From Chrysaora quinquecirrha (lineage: Eukaryota > Cnidaria > Scyphozoa > Semaeostomeae > Pelagiidae), in assembly GCA_014526335.1 (NCBI GenBank), contig JACTAT010000014.1, positions 319,250 through 383,249 of the forward strand: a DNA stretch of 64,000 nt. Direction: 5' to 3'. The position numbers were made by a program, and so were the translations under genes. The notes under the pieces are model-generated. The model did not search any database, was not told the origin of the DNA, and saw only the letters and a program-made list of their open reading frames with translations. Below are positions 13,135-25,476 of the stretch, in pieces; the first letter of the stretch is position 1, and each line of letters opens with the position of its first letter.

Positions 13135-13542
13135 TTGCAACCCAGCCCCTACCCCGAATGTTGTCAATTACAATTCCAAATTCAGCATGCAAACACTGTG
13201 ATGAATTTTAAAGTAGACCCGCAGAAGTATATGAATGGCTTGGATGGTGAGGTAGCGCTTGATTCCCAACGAAAAAACAAAAACTCTGCAATTGAAAATG
13301 TCGTCATGCGAGATTTAACTGTAATTAGGGTTGCTATTCAACAATCGATTAATCAAAAAGAAATTCTGGCCTCCTTCCCTAAGAAACAACAACAAAAGTC
13401 ATCAGACCAAGATGAGTCGTCATGGTGCGTCGTTTTTACGCTGAAAAGATCTAAGCGCCAGCCAATTTCAGCTACAGAGAAAACAGATTTTTTCGATGCT
13501 TTATACGTACAAAGACAGATAATTATTCATGCCAGTCACTAA
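13135..13542 (+). CDS. unassigned 135-codon open frame, doubtful
   Basis: This is one of the longer frames outside the known genes. It lies just right of the foldback element and 160 bases from the tail-to-tail end of shootin-1. The predicted 135 residues are hydrophilic, Lys/Gln-rich in the middle (KKQQQKSSDQDESS), with no signal peptide, membrane segment or motif that I recognise. It could be chance, a lost transposon piece or a small lineage-specific gene. Nothing nearby supports a function. Confidence 0.2.
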   Translation: MQPSPYPECCQLQFQIQHANTVMNFKVDPQKYMNGLDGEVALDSQRKNKNSAIENVVMRDLTVIRVAIQQSINQKEILASFPKKQQQKSSDQDESSWCVVFTLKRSKRQPISATEKTDFFDALYVQRQIIIHASH

Positions 13543-13705
13543 CTGCAGCAATTGTTCTTATATTAAAAACATAAACACTTAAAGTTACCCTCTTTGTAAC
13601 TCCTTTATCAAGCCAGATAGCCTCTAAATAATCTAACTCGTTTGCAAATAAGAGTGTCTATTGTCTCTGAAAGTGAAATAGTGTTCTATGAATACCCTGT
13701 ATATC

Positions 13706-16700
13706 TCAGAGAAACTCGTTTATTTCGTCAAATATTGCGTCGAATGATTTTTCTAGCTCGTCTTTTGGACCAGAGGGCGCAGCATTGTCTGTTTTTGTTC
13801 CTTCGTTTGTAGATCGCGCATTCGGGTCATCCTGCTCAGCAGCAACACTTTCCAACTTGCTTCTTTCACTGTCAACCACAAGTGATTCGCTTTCTGAATT
13901 GAACTCACTAGAGGCTACATCACTGACAGGTTTCTTATCAGACTGCTCTGTTGGACTTTCACTGCTTGCAGGACTTGGAACGCTAGCAGGCCTACTATCA
14001 GAAGGTTGAACAGCACTGGCATTCTCATAATCCGATTGTTGAGTCTGTGAATTTTCGTTAATATCATCTTCCTTGTGACTTTTGATGTCACCCTCTTGAT
14101 CAGTGCTTGCTGTCTCGCTAGCTGATATCCGCCTTTCTTCTTTCCCATTTGCATCAGCCTTTACTTGCAACTCCCCAACGTCAACAGCAATGGCTTCCTG
14201 GTTATTAGACTGTCGACTTTGAGAAGCATCTAATGATGCCGACGCTGTTATTTTAATACCGTTGCCTTCCGTAGATTCTCTTTTTTTACCACTTGCTTCG
14301 GAAGATTCTATTTCTTTTTCATTAGACTTATCCGATTCTTGATTTGAATTCACAGACTTTTCTTCATCTTCTTCGATAGTTTTCGTTTCTAAAATAATAC
14401 AAGTGTTAGAATTAAACAACGGTTGGATTACCTCACAACACAAAATAGGTTGGCAGGCAAAAGGCAAAGGAAAGAGGAGAAGAGGTGCGCCGAGCCGAAG
14501 ATATACGGACACCATCAAAGAGCTTTGTGACAGGGGAATGATGAAGGCATTTAGGTGTTTAACATCTGACAGGGGGAGGTGGCGATGCATGGCGTATCCG
14601 CAAGGCGTCGACCGACGTATACGACGATGACGATGATGACATATAGGCTATGGGATTTGTACAAAAAGCATAGTTCGTATTGCATACATGTGCTGTGAAA
14701 CTTGTTCAAGTATTCACAGAAATGTTTTAAGGTTGCATTAGGAATAAATCTGTTACGCTGGAAAGCTTAAGTATTAAAGAGAACAAAATTTACTGAAAGA
14801 GTCAGGGAAATGTTACGGCCATACAGTCATTTGCCCAAAGCAGGTCAATTGGAACAAAAGAAAATTTTATGCCACAGCCAAGACACGCCATTTTTTCATT
14901 TTGAAGTGAGGAAGGTTTACAGCTGGGCCTATTTAGTCTGGAGGAAGGTGAGAATACTATTCCGAACTCTAGATTTTTAGAAGTTTTCTGGAAAGCAAAG
15001 AATCTTCGGGGCTCATACCTTTCAGGTGTTACGAAAATCAACCAAAGAAATAAGGCTTTGAGTAAATACCTATTCTAATCGCTGCACACTAGCCTTCATT
15101 CTGCGCTGCTATACCTCAATAAGATCTCATATTACCTTCATTCTCTGCAGCAAGCCTCTGTTTATCAAGCTTCTTCATCAGTTCACTGTCTTTCTTTGGC
15201 TTTTCTGCTATCTTAGGAGGCTCTGTACTGATTTTCCTCAGCTTGAACTTTTGGAATTCAGGAACAGCTTCCTTCTTTTCGGCTCCATCCAAATGCTCCT
15301 TGCTGCTGGACTGTCCACGTCGTAAATTTGTCTTGAGAAAAGGTTAAAACAATCATTTACAATGATTTAGACAAGGTATGAGAAGGTATACAAAAAAGAA
15401 TATATTCAGCACCAGTTTATGACTGCTGCAAAATTAGTATATAGGACTAGCCCTTGCCCGTCTGTTACCACTTCCTTGTAACAGCCTCCGCCTCATAAGG
15501 TCTGTGCATTCCAGTTGTTGAGAGAAGTCATTCCATGGTCCTGACCAGTTCTACTGTCTACAGATTTCACCTCTACTTAGTTCTTTATTCTGGTCCTAGG
15601 TCCTTTTTCTTGGTCCTAGTCCACGGTCTGGACTAGGACTTCACAACTCATTCTTTTGCATGCTTTGGCATCACATCAGATCAACAGACCACATCAGGAT
15701 AAAAGATGCAAGATAAATCACTACAGCAGAGGACATACTTAAGAAAATCTACGGTATGAAATACATAGGGGCAGGACATCTTGCCAGAATGAACGACACA
15801 AAATGGGACAAAATCACAATTGAATTGACTCCAAGAGAAAAAAAAGGGGCAAGGCAGACCCAAGAAGAGGTGAAGAGAACACTTGGAAGAGAAGTGTGGT
15901 ATAATCTAGACTTAGCATTGGCAGGCAAGACGATCTTGTGAAATCTGCAGTAAACACTACACTGCCAAATGATAATCCTTACCATTGACAAGGTCGTAGG
16001 ATTATCATATCTTCTTAATACTGGGAACAACAATGATACAAATATTACGCATGCTTACCAGTAAATCTGCTAATTCATTCATCGCTGGAGCTTTGTCATC
16101 CTTCTGTAACTAAAATCAATTTGCAAATATTTGAGTGTTAGTTGGTAATTGGATCATGTAACAGAAATAAGACGGTTTGAAGATTGTATTTTTAATGTAG
16201 GAGCATGGTTATTGTGAGCACTCGACATCTTGGTGAAAACATTCTTCATGGACTGATAAGAGTACACAGCACAAATTTGAGATATTTATGTTGACTTTAC
16301 ATTTCATAGAGCTAAGGTGTCAATTCATTCATGTGATATGCATTCCGACTTCTGCTGTTTTTTATAAATGAACCAAAGGTAATTTTTTACTCATTCAAGT
16401 TAGAAGATGGTTGATCATGATCATTAAGCTACAGACATATAATGCTTCTCTTACCTGATTTTGTGATTTGAGCAAGGCACCCTTCTTAATCCGAGCCATC
16501 ATTTCTTTCATCATATCTTGGACCGGATCATCTAATGTTTAAGGACAAGAATCAGCAAGGAAGATAACCAACTCAAAAGAATCTGCTGCGCGCTACTAAT
16601 ATGAACAAACAAAGTAAACATGCAAATGCAAAGACTTGAGAAAGCGTTTGTTCTGAAACATTTTCTTCACTCAAGTAAACGTCGGTTACTGCTCAAGCCA

Positions 16701-19700
16701 TAGCTAAATGTTACTTGAAGCTACATTTTCATGTTACAATTTCAAAGTCATAATTTTCAAAGTCGATATGTCAAAGTCATAAGTGTCATGAGTCCCAAGT
16801 GTCAAGTGTCATGTCCTAACGTCACATGTCAGATATCAAAGGAATGTCTTACAAAGTTAAGAAGGCCATAAACTGGTGAAAGAAGGTCACGAGAAAAAAA
16901 TAAGAGATGTCAAGTGTAATAACTGGAGCACTGTGTCGATGTTTGATATTTAAACCCACATGTAAACGTAACTTGGTCATAAGTCACAAGCCACAATGTC
17001 ACAGGCCACAATGTCACAAAGTCACAAGTCAGATGTCAAAGGAAGGTCGTACAAGGTTACGAAGACCTACAAACACAAAAATATCATGGCTAAAAATTAA
17101 TGAAAAATATTTCGCTCTGTATAACTGTTTGATATCTTACCCTTTTCTGGCATTTTGTCATCCTTCTTTTTCTTTCCTACACCGATCCTTGTAATGAATT
17201 TTCTGTCATTTGGAAATAAAAAAAAATTTTGATGATCATTCTATTTAATACCATATATTCTAAATGTAGATATCCCTGTCTGATCATTTTCAACTCCGAT
17301 AAACCTTTCAGAATCAACATTGTGTTTTTTTGCCATTCATAACAAATCAAGTAAAAGTTCTGAGTTCTTTATGTTTAAGAATTGAACAGAATCTTTTAAT
17401 TTTTTCACTCTAAAACTAATGTTGGAAGTAAAGTATTCTCCCTGAGGTTACTTGCAACAAAAAGTTTGCAATTGTCTAATAAAGAAATGAAGTTTAGTAA
17501 AGCTACCATCTTACTGTCAATGCCGCAACAGATCTTATTAATGCTAATTAATTAAAAAAGTTATCTTGTACTTCGATTTCAAAATATGAAATACAAAAAA
17601 ATAACACGAAAATCTACCTTATCATTGGTGCCGGCATTGGAGGTGGTGGCGGAGGTGGTGGTGGGGGAGGCGCTGCAGGTACAGGCACTCCAGATACTAA
17701 GGCAGCTTCTGTTCTCACAAGCTTTTCATGCAAATCCCTTGCTAAAATTGAAAGAAATTCATTTTTGGAATAGGGTTAATTAATAGAGAAGAATTAGGTC
17801 ATTGGACAAGGTCTAGGTGGTTAATGTAAAACCTGGAGGCTTGTCAAAGAAAGTCGGAAGAAATGGCAGGGGAGATGATTCCAGAGAGGAAGAGTTCAAG
17901 GAATGGAGGAATTAGAGTGGACGACAGTTTTTTGAAGAGATGCTTAACTATCTAAGCAAAGAGATGTCAAAGGACAACCTGCATACTGATTTGATAAGCT
18001 TGTTTTCCTTCCCCTAGTATATTGTGCAATTTAAAAATACTCTCGAGTATCTTTCACAAGAACAGATAGGGCTGAAGCTGAGCTCTCATAAGTCAGAATA
18101 GTGGTATTATTGAAACGAATTGCAGATGGAAAATTGAGCCGCAATGAGGGTCATTAACGATAAGGAGGTGTATGCTTATTACCTTTACGTTCTTGTTGCT
18201 GAGCTCTGTCTTCTGATTCATGTAACTGCGTCTGTAGAAGCTCTATCTGATCCAAAGCGACTGACATTTTTTCTTCAAGTGCTAATGAATAATGAAGAAG
18301 TACATTCAGAAACATACTATCCAACCTTTCAGTTCTGTAATAAAAATAAGTCAGAAACGCACTTCGGCTAGCACAGAAATTTCTCTCTAAATCAGTTCAA
18401 TTCTTTTCTGTAATTCTCAACCAATTTTTCCTAATATCCAGCAAACAATGCACTGTCCGACATCAACTCTAGGTAATTGTTGCTTTGCATCGAGGTCGTT
18501 CTACTAGTATTAGTTATCATACCAGCTGCTGACGCACTGGGCGCAAAACCTCGTCTAAGGTTTTCAGCTAAATACCTTAACAAATGGTTCATAGATAGAT
18601 AACAACAGGAAAACACAATGTTTATGTTAACAAAATTTCCGTCGAAGGACATCTTACCCTATCTGCATTGTTTTACTTCATACACTCAACCTTTTGCCAG
18701 AGGTCTAGAACTGCACGACACTTCTCTGGAATACTAGATGATGGCAAATGTGTTGGTAGGGGTCTTCTCTTAGTTTCAATGCGTGGGGGAGAAGATCCCC
18801 TACTGAAAATATTTCAATCTCCTGGGAAAATTTCGTACAGAAACATTTCTGTGCAGAGATAAAAACAGGATGCTACTAAGCATTAATACTGCTTATAACC
18901 GTCCCAGTGGATAAGCTAATCCAGGCATACAAACCTTTTATATCCTTGTTATCTTTCTGGGAATCCAGCTCCTCAGTCAGATTTTTTATCTGTAAAATAA
19001 AAGTGGATTTTATACTGCAAAAAGTTATAAAGTAGAATTAAGCATCGTTGAGTAAACCAGAGAACGTAGGTACATTATAAGTGCCAGGGAGTGTGGCAGG
19101 GTTTAGACACTTCGTGTTCGATTACCCTACTTCATCGAATAAGCGCCCTCCCTCGAATAAGCACCTCCTTGGATTGAGCTGACCATCAGGTTGATCACAG
19201 ACACTACTTTAATAGTGTAGTGTGTGTGCATGCTTTTGACGGAAGGAATCAAGAGACACCTTTTGCTAGTTGCTGCAAAAACTTGCTTTTCTTACTTTAA
19301 GTCAATTATGAATCTGAGAACAACAAAACCCTTCATGGACGTAGGAAGAATGTCGAAATTCTAGAACACCAAGTCAAAGGCAAATAGACCAATTATTGAA
19401 CATGATGTAGAAATGTAGAAATACCAGGACAGCACAGAAGTATGCTTCGTAAGCATAAATAAGATCGTTGAAACATTTCAATATTCAGAAAATTCAGGAA
19501 TTTGTTTCTATTAAGCTATCTAAAGGCCTCGCAACATCTATATCTTGGATGAAGCTTGTGAAAAGCCACATAAACTCTCATAATTTTACAGAAGCTGGTA
19601 ACATATAAATAATTGGGCAAGAACAGTTTCCCATAATAAAAATGTAAATAAAGTGTTTTGTTAAAATAAAGAGTCAGAAAGAGTGAGCGAACAGGTGTCA

Positions 19701-22700
19701 CTAATGCCTCCGTTCTTATGTCTACGTATACAATATGCAACAGAATATTGCATGCAGAACTACAGACAAAGCAATCTAGTGTAGTGTGAATTGAGACTTC
19801 TTGCAGCTAGCGAAGTATCATTTATATCATAAACAAAGAATGAAGAAGACAAAATGCGGCGAACACTTACATTTCTTTCATGTTCTGATCGCTCTTTTGC
19901 CAGAATCTTATTCAGTTCTTCAACTTCTTTGAAAGCGTTCTCCAGCTGGTCGTTTGTAGCTGAACTTGAGTTTACTATTCTACTCGTTCTTGCCTCAGAC
20001 TGTTGGTTATGAAGTAACTATAACAAAACACGGAAGATATATAGAGAAGTCTCTAACAGCTTTCTGATTATTAACTTCCAGCTTAAGTGTGTGGTAGAAT
20101 GAGTCTAAATCGAGCAAAGCTTTCAGGAGCTTCTATTGGTTACTTTTCAACGCAAGGGATGTGAAAAGCATGCGTAAATTAGGACTGGCTACTTGAATTT
20201 ATGGTGTAAAGCAAAACCATCTTAATAATCCTTAGACAACGCTTTAACATTGAAGAGCACCGTCTCTCGAAATCTATTTTACCTGACTAGCATATTCCTC
20301 CGCCTTCCGCCGACACTCAACTTCGAGTTCAAACTTCTTACGAAGATCTTGGAATTCATCAAGAGCCATGACAGAAACTAAAATTCAAATAGGATAAAAG
20401 ATGCTTCAGTTTCAGGGGATTTTTTAAATACATTCATTTCTCAAATACAATTCGATTGCTATAGAATCTAAAAACCAAATCAACGTGTAAGTCATATGAG
20501 CTAGTGTGGTATATCGTTGTGATTTGCAGACTCTGCTGCTGCTAACATGGAAAACTCCAAAAACTAGACGTTTTGCCACTCAAATGGTAAAGAATATCTG
20601 AAAGAATACAAAAAAGTAGAAACAAGAAATTATAGAAGCATCATCATATATGAACCGCGCTGTACCTTGGGTATTAAGAGCTATTTATTCAACGCTAGCT
20701 ACCTCTGTTAAGTTGCTGAATTTGTGCATTTCCAATTTTCAATTTTTGTTTAGTTGAGTCATGCTCTCTTTTCTCATCTTCGAGCTGCAATTGAAATGTA
20801 AAATCTTGATGATAGAGAAACTATGGTTGGTTAAGAATAGCACAAACATGATATAATGATACTAAAAGGGTTTTGTCTAAAAGTCCCCACAGAATGTTCT
20901 GTTCAGCAGCTTGGCTCCATCTTTGCTCAATCGTCAACGTTTGAAATAAATGATTTGCTTTCGCAAAGCAATATAACCTATAACGACCAAGGGTTCTTTG
21001 TGAATTCGTTTAGTACTTAAATTAAGCAAGATACAGCGTACTTAGTATCCTAATCACAATGGTATTGCTTTGGCCCAAAAAGATCATATCTTAGAAAGCT
21101 ATATATCACTTGAGAGAAACCTTTTAAGAAGTCTCTGGTACCTGACTCTCGAGTTTTGTTACACTGCTTTTGGTTCGACGCATTTCCTCCTTCATGCCAG
21201 TTAAAAGAGATCTTAAACCTACAATTCAAATACAATTAATAAATAAATAATAGAACTACTACATAATAAAGTTATAAGTCGTAAAGGATGTCAGTAATTA
21301 TTAGAAAGAATTACTGATAATGTTGACCAACAACGTTAGACATACAGGGGCTGTGTTGGGGTTCCATGGAAATCTCCCAAAATACGAGCATTAATAACGT
21401 CTTCTTGTTGGTAGTCTGAACTCAATGTTGGACAACAACGATGTATTCTAGCAAATTAGCTTTTGGAGCTTTTTTTTCGCTCTTATTTTTCTGTTTCTTT
21501 GGCGATTGCTGAGATTTTGATTGATTGCCAAGAGTAGTTGACGGGGGTTGACTAAGGTCTGTTACCCAAGAGCGAACATGACAAAGACAAAACCGCTTCA
21601 AGGTGACCACAGTGACCATCCTCTGTGCTTTCACTTCTTAATCTTGAATTTCAGCATATAGCGCAAACAGATATGCTTGCTTATGCTGCTGTGTTTGTTT
21701 GATTGATTACACGACCCCTTTTAAGATCGAAAAATAACTTATTTATTGGGCAAAAGTTAGCTTCAGTCTTCCTGACCGTGATTTGAAACAAGATTACCTT
21801 GATAGAAACTTTAAGAAGGTCTTGCACATGGGAAGCCTTTTATGGATACTTCTAACATCTCTTGGATTTTACGTCGTTTTTCAAAAATCACATTCACAAT
21901 TTACCTCATCTTCTGGAAACTCTTAAATAGATAGATGCTCTGGCTTTAAACTAAATAATCTTACAACATTTTCATGACGTGTTGCACTATACCTTCAAGT
22001 TCACCTTTGGTAGCTCCATCAGATGAGCTCTATAATAGAGTAAAGAGAAAGCTTACTTAATGTGCTTGTGGCTAAAATGATTTGATTATCTTCAAATGAT
22101 CTAAAGGTGTATCACTTGGTAAGATATTCTGCTATAGTAAACTAAACAGAGCATACCATGTTTGAGCTAGCGGGTATGATGGCAACATTGGGTGCCATTT
22201 TATTAGCTTTTCTCAGCTCTTTGTTCTCCTCTTCAACCTATTTTAGAAAAAGAAAGCAATTAGATCTACTGTTTTACAAAAAACATATCCCCACCAACCA
22301 TCATCAGTGACAATGACTATAGTCTTCATGACTCATATGGAAATTGGCCATACCATAATGAAGTTTTAAGTAAAGATCTTTTATTACTCGATTTTCCTTT
22401 ACCTTTTTCAATTTTCGTTGACATTCTTCCTTGCTTTTTACTTCATCAGTGTATCTTTTCATCAAGTTTTCATATTCAGTAACAGCAAGAAGAGAAACTG
22501 CAAGAGAAAACATTATTTGTATAAATCTTGTATCCACATTTTGAAAGGAGGTGTTTTTCCACTAAGGACTTTGAACCTAATGCACTAAGTTATGGTGTAA
22601 CAGGAAAGATTGATGATTTGCATTGATACTGACCTCTTTTGAGTTGTTTGAACTGAGACAGAAGTTTTTGATTTTGATCATGCTCTTGTGAATACTGTAA

Positions 22701-23953
22701 GACAAGCATATTTTATGTATGAACATATAGAAAAGTCATATTTCAAACATGTAGGACTTTAAAGCTGTTGTGGCCTTGTGGTCTAATCCAGCTGGCTCAT
22801 GGTGTTAGAAATTCAGTGAGGTCAGAGCCCCAGCTTTGGTAGTGTCACAGCCAGGGTTGAAGTCTCTATTACCTGACCTATTACTGAGATCCTAGCAACT
22901 GGAGCAATTGGTGCTAAATACACCATTTCACCTTCACTTTCACCCACAAATTTGTGGTATTAGACCACAATAACAGGAAGGATAAATCTGTTCAGCCAAA
23001 ACAATAAGCTGTTCTAGCATTTCTCTCTGCAGGATGCCTGTAGAGATAAGGCAGAAACTGCTGGGAAGGACTTAAGTTGTGGTCACATTAGAGGAACAAG
23101 CACAGTGCAAGTCATATTGTTCAAAAAATATTTTAGATCAACACCTTTTCTCCTTTTCTGTTTAATAGAATACTGTATATGGGCCAAGCTATACAAAGTT
23201 CTTGCCATGAAATGTTGATTTTTTCAGAATTATGTTTTATTTCTTTGTTCTTGACACACTGCAACACACCTACTGTACCAGGGGTTCAACAAATGAAGGG
23301 TGGTTGGGACTACAGTTTTTTGTGGATATCTAACCCTTATCTATCATTGACGGCAAGCGTGAAAATTTCATCCTTATCTACCTTAGAGTAGATCTGTTTG
23401 TATTTTGCTTGAAGTTCTTCAAATTCCAAAACAGCTGTTAAAGAAATAAAGTAGAAAAGGTTTAACATTGACACGAATATTTAGCTACAATAACAAAAAA
23501 ACAGTCTCCCTAACACTACACACTACAGACAAGTCTCCCTGCTACAGACAGATCTGGTTCAGCTCATTTCGGCGTCTCATAGCAAATATAACTTTAACTG
23601 ATGATGATGCCATTAACAATTTGATAATCAATTAATACGGCATCAGTGTTGTCACGTTGAAACACAATTCACAACACTATAGTTACACTACCAGACCATA
23701 TAAGACTACTACAATCACCTGTGGCCACACCATTCCGTACGTTATCTACGGTATTTAATGCGATGACACAACCACAGCCCAAAACATAGAAATAAAAATT
23801 TAAACTCTTAAAAGATTGTCTTGTCTTTCCCGGAAACTAAATAGATAACTACAGTACAATAAAGAGCTAGAAAAATTTAGGGCATGCATATTTAGGGAAC
23901 AAACCTTTAGATGACAAGTTTTTTAAAACATCAAATTCTTTGGCCTTCTCCAT
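13706..23953 (-). CDS. SHTN1: shootin-1 homologue, complete 18-exon gene
   Basis: Exons in transcript order: 23953-23905, 23434-23382, 22694-22634, 22497-22403, 22237-22157, 22029-21993, 21218-21142, 20784-20703, 20377-20283, 20017-19871, 18989-18935, 18281-18183, 17741-17618, 17187-17141, 16531-16455, 16109-16059, 15331-15136 and 14388-13706. All have GT/AG sites and matching phases and sum to 2109 bp (702 residues). Residues 1-310 are coiled coil. An internal repeat (VSLLAVTEYENL in exon 4, VSVMALDEFQDL in exon 9) matches the two corresponding repeats of vertebrate shootin-1. Exon 13 encodes 11 consecutive prolines. Exon 15 encodes MMKEMMARIKKG, the conserved post-proline motif. The last exon is a Ser/Glu-rich acidic tail. 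In vertebrates shootin-1 links actin retrograde flow to L1-CAM and cortactin as a clutch in growth cones. Its role in this organism is not shown by the sequence. Confidence 0.92.
14440..14645 (+). mobile_element. 3' fragment of a non-LTR retrotransposon (LINE)
   Basis: Inside the last intron of shootin-1 and antisense to it, the plus frame encodes a piece with the order GKRRRGAPSRRYTDTIKE, then LTSDRGRWRCMAY. This matches the C-terminal tail typical of LINE reverse transcriptases (G-R-P-x-x-R-W-x-D-x-I, then DRxRWR). It ends at a GACGATGACGATGATGAC microsatellite-like tail, as in RTE/CR1-type elements. It is a 5'-truncated, non-functional copy. Confidence 0.7.
14813..14985. repeat. dispersed repeat, copy 2 of 3
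   Basis: Related to 3296-3470: TGTTACGGCCATACAGTCAT, then GGTCAATTGGAAC, AAGACACGCC and a GTCTGGAGGAAGG block. It lies in a shootin-1 intron. Confidence 0.55.
16735..17065. repeat. degenerate AAGTCAYAAGTGTCA repeats
   Basis: This shootin-1 intron holds two clusters (16735-16860, 16970-17065) of imperfect words such as GTCACAAG, GTGTCATG and CACAATGTCACA. Both run into a similar GTCAAAGGAAGGTC... or ATCAAAGGAATGTC... block, so the unit appears to have been duplicated. Confidence 0.6.
22768..22845 (+). repeat. tRNA-derived SINE-like fragment
   Basis: TGTGGCCTTGTGGTCTAATC followed by CAGCTGGCTC closely parallels the minus-strand sequence at 41538-41612 (TGTGGCGTCGTGGTCTGATC ... GCTAGCTC), so both belong to one SINE family. 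The B box here is degraded. Confidence 0.45.
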
Positions 23954-24386
23954 TTTATTTCAAGTTGTTGTCTTCTTCAATGAAATTATAGTATACAATA
24001 TATCATACATACTTTTGAGGTAATAAAGTTAACGAGATTCCTCGCCCACATCTCATTCTTCCTCCTTCAAGTTTCACCTCCAATCATAAGGCAAGGCCCC
24101 CCTTGTTTTTCTCACCAGGAAACAGCTGGCCTCTTTGCCTTGCCTCCTTTTCATTTCTCTTGATTTTCAATTTATTTTTCATTTATTTCTTTTTATATTT
24201 GAGTTAATAGTAATAATTTTCCCCAGGGGTTTTTCACTTTTTATCTGGGGGAATGGGGGTAGTTTTTCCAATGGATAACGCTAAGATCAAAGGGCAGTGA
24301 AAACGGAAAATTACAAAATAAAGACATCCTTCGATAAGACAACCCTTGGTAAGACGTATGGCCTTTTGTGTGCCCACGCAGTCCAG

Positions 24387-24524
24387 GGGTGCCGGAAGCA
24401 CGGGGGCAGCGGGGGCAGCTGCCCCCCTGCCCTCGGAAAAATTGCCAAATTCTTTTATTTTCCTATTGTTTTGCCCTAAAATTGTTGCTTCTGCCCCCGC
24501 CGCCCTGCATTGCTTCCGGCGCCC
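24387..24524. mobile_element. short GC-rich MITE
   Basis: The terminal inverted repeats are GGGTGCCGGAAGCA (24387-24400) and TGCTTCCGGCGCCC (24511-24524), one mismatch apart. Inside are runs of GGGGGCAGC and GCTGCCCCCC. It stands out in base composition from the AT-rich surroundings. Confidence 0.7.
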
Positions 24525-24699
24525 TTGCCACGCACAACGCGAGAGAAGTCGTGTTTATCATAGCATTGGTTTGAAAAGTAAGTCTTTAAATTTAAATAAT
24601 GCGTTTAACTCACTGCTAGCTTTGTAAAAAAATTATTGAATATTATGATTATGCTGTACAGTTACTAATTGTTATTTTGGAGAAATTGATAGAAAAGTG

Positions 24700-24972
24700 A
24701 TTATAAAGGAAAATATACTTCAAGTCCATTCTCAAATCGAATGGCAAAACGGTGAAGCAAAAACGATCAAACTGTGTCAAACATTTGATATTTGCTTTAC
24801 AAGCGACGTTTGTCCGTTTGGTTTGGCCAAGGCAAGTTACAAAACATTACCAGATAATCAGAATTTGATCGCAACTCTTTTGGAAAACTTCATACCTAAA
24901 TTAAACTATATAAAACATTTAGTTAACAAGCAATTCTTAAATGTTTATGTTTTAAACAATGTTTGATCGTTT
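24700..24972. mobile_element. AAACATTGTTTG palindromic MITE family copy
   Basis: GATCAAACTGTGTCAAACAT near the left and AAACAATGTTTGATCGTTTA at the right end are inverted, with internal TTTGGTTTGGCCA. It belongs to the same family as 36598-36872 and 38868-39116. Confidence 0.65.
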
Positions 24973-24974
24973 AG

Positions 24975-25211
24975 CTACAATCTTGGACAAAATATTTGGG
25001 ACAAGGCATTTTCTCCCAAGAATAAGGCCTATTCCATTGATTTTCTACTTCCATAACTCCAATTCTTCCCCCTTTTACCCCCAAAACAATGTTGGTAGTG
25101 GAGAAAAACAACTTTTGTACGAAACAACATTGTAACGGGGGAGAAGGGGGAATCAATAGATAGTAGCAAAACTATTTAGGCCGTTCCAATATATTTTGTC
25201 CAAGATTGTAG
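24975..25211. mobile_element. 237-bp MITE with perfect 21-bp terminal inverted repeats
   Basis: The ends start with CTACAATCTTGGACAAAATA and finish with its exact reverse complement. The interior holds CCCCC/GGGGG-rich inverted segments. It abuts the previous MITE, so the two insertions are nested or adjacent. There is no clear target duplication. Confidence 0.8.
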
Positions 25212-25416
25212 GCTTCCAATGCAAAATGCAAAAATAAAAATTAATTTTTGACAAAACAATTGTATAAATGCGAGAAGCCTCTTTTATTAAGTTAAAAGCA
25301 AAACGTTTTCATGTTGTTGGTTATGGTGTGGTTATCTTTTGCAATTTTATGACTGAAAACACCCACACATCGTCCAGTTTCGTCAAGGCATTGAAAATGA
25401 GGTATCTCAATGGATT

Positions 25417-25422
25417 TTTATT
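25417..25422 (-). terminator. poly(A) signal of the ankyrin-repeat gene
   Basis: AATAAA on the minus strand about 55 bases after the ankyrin gene stop codon. This is the only canonical hexamer close to that stop. Confidence 0.45.
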
Positions 25423-25476
25423 TCTGACGTTGTTCTTTTGTACGTGGCAGGCACTGAGTGGCATCGTCCCTTAGCC

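Larger units (their letters stand above)
23954..25416. other. intergenic: shootin-1 upstream region and three MITE-like insertions
   Basis: There is no gene between the shootin-1 start and the 3' end of the ankyrin gene. 24387-24524, 24700-24970 and 24975-25211 are inverted-repeat elements described separately. 24050-24280 is pyrimidine-rich unique sequence with no recognisable core promoter element. Confidence 0.6.
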
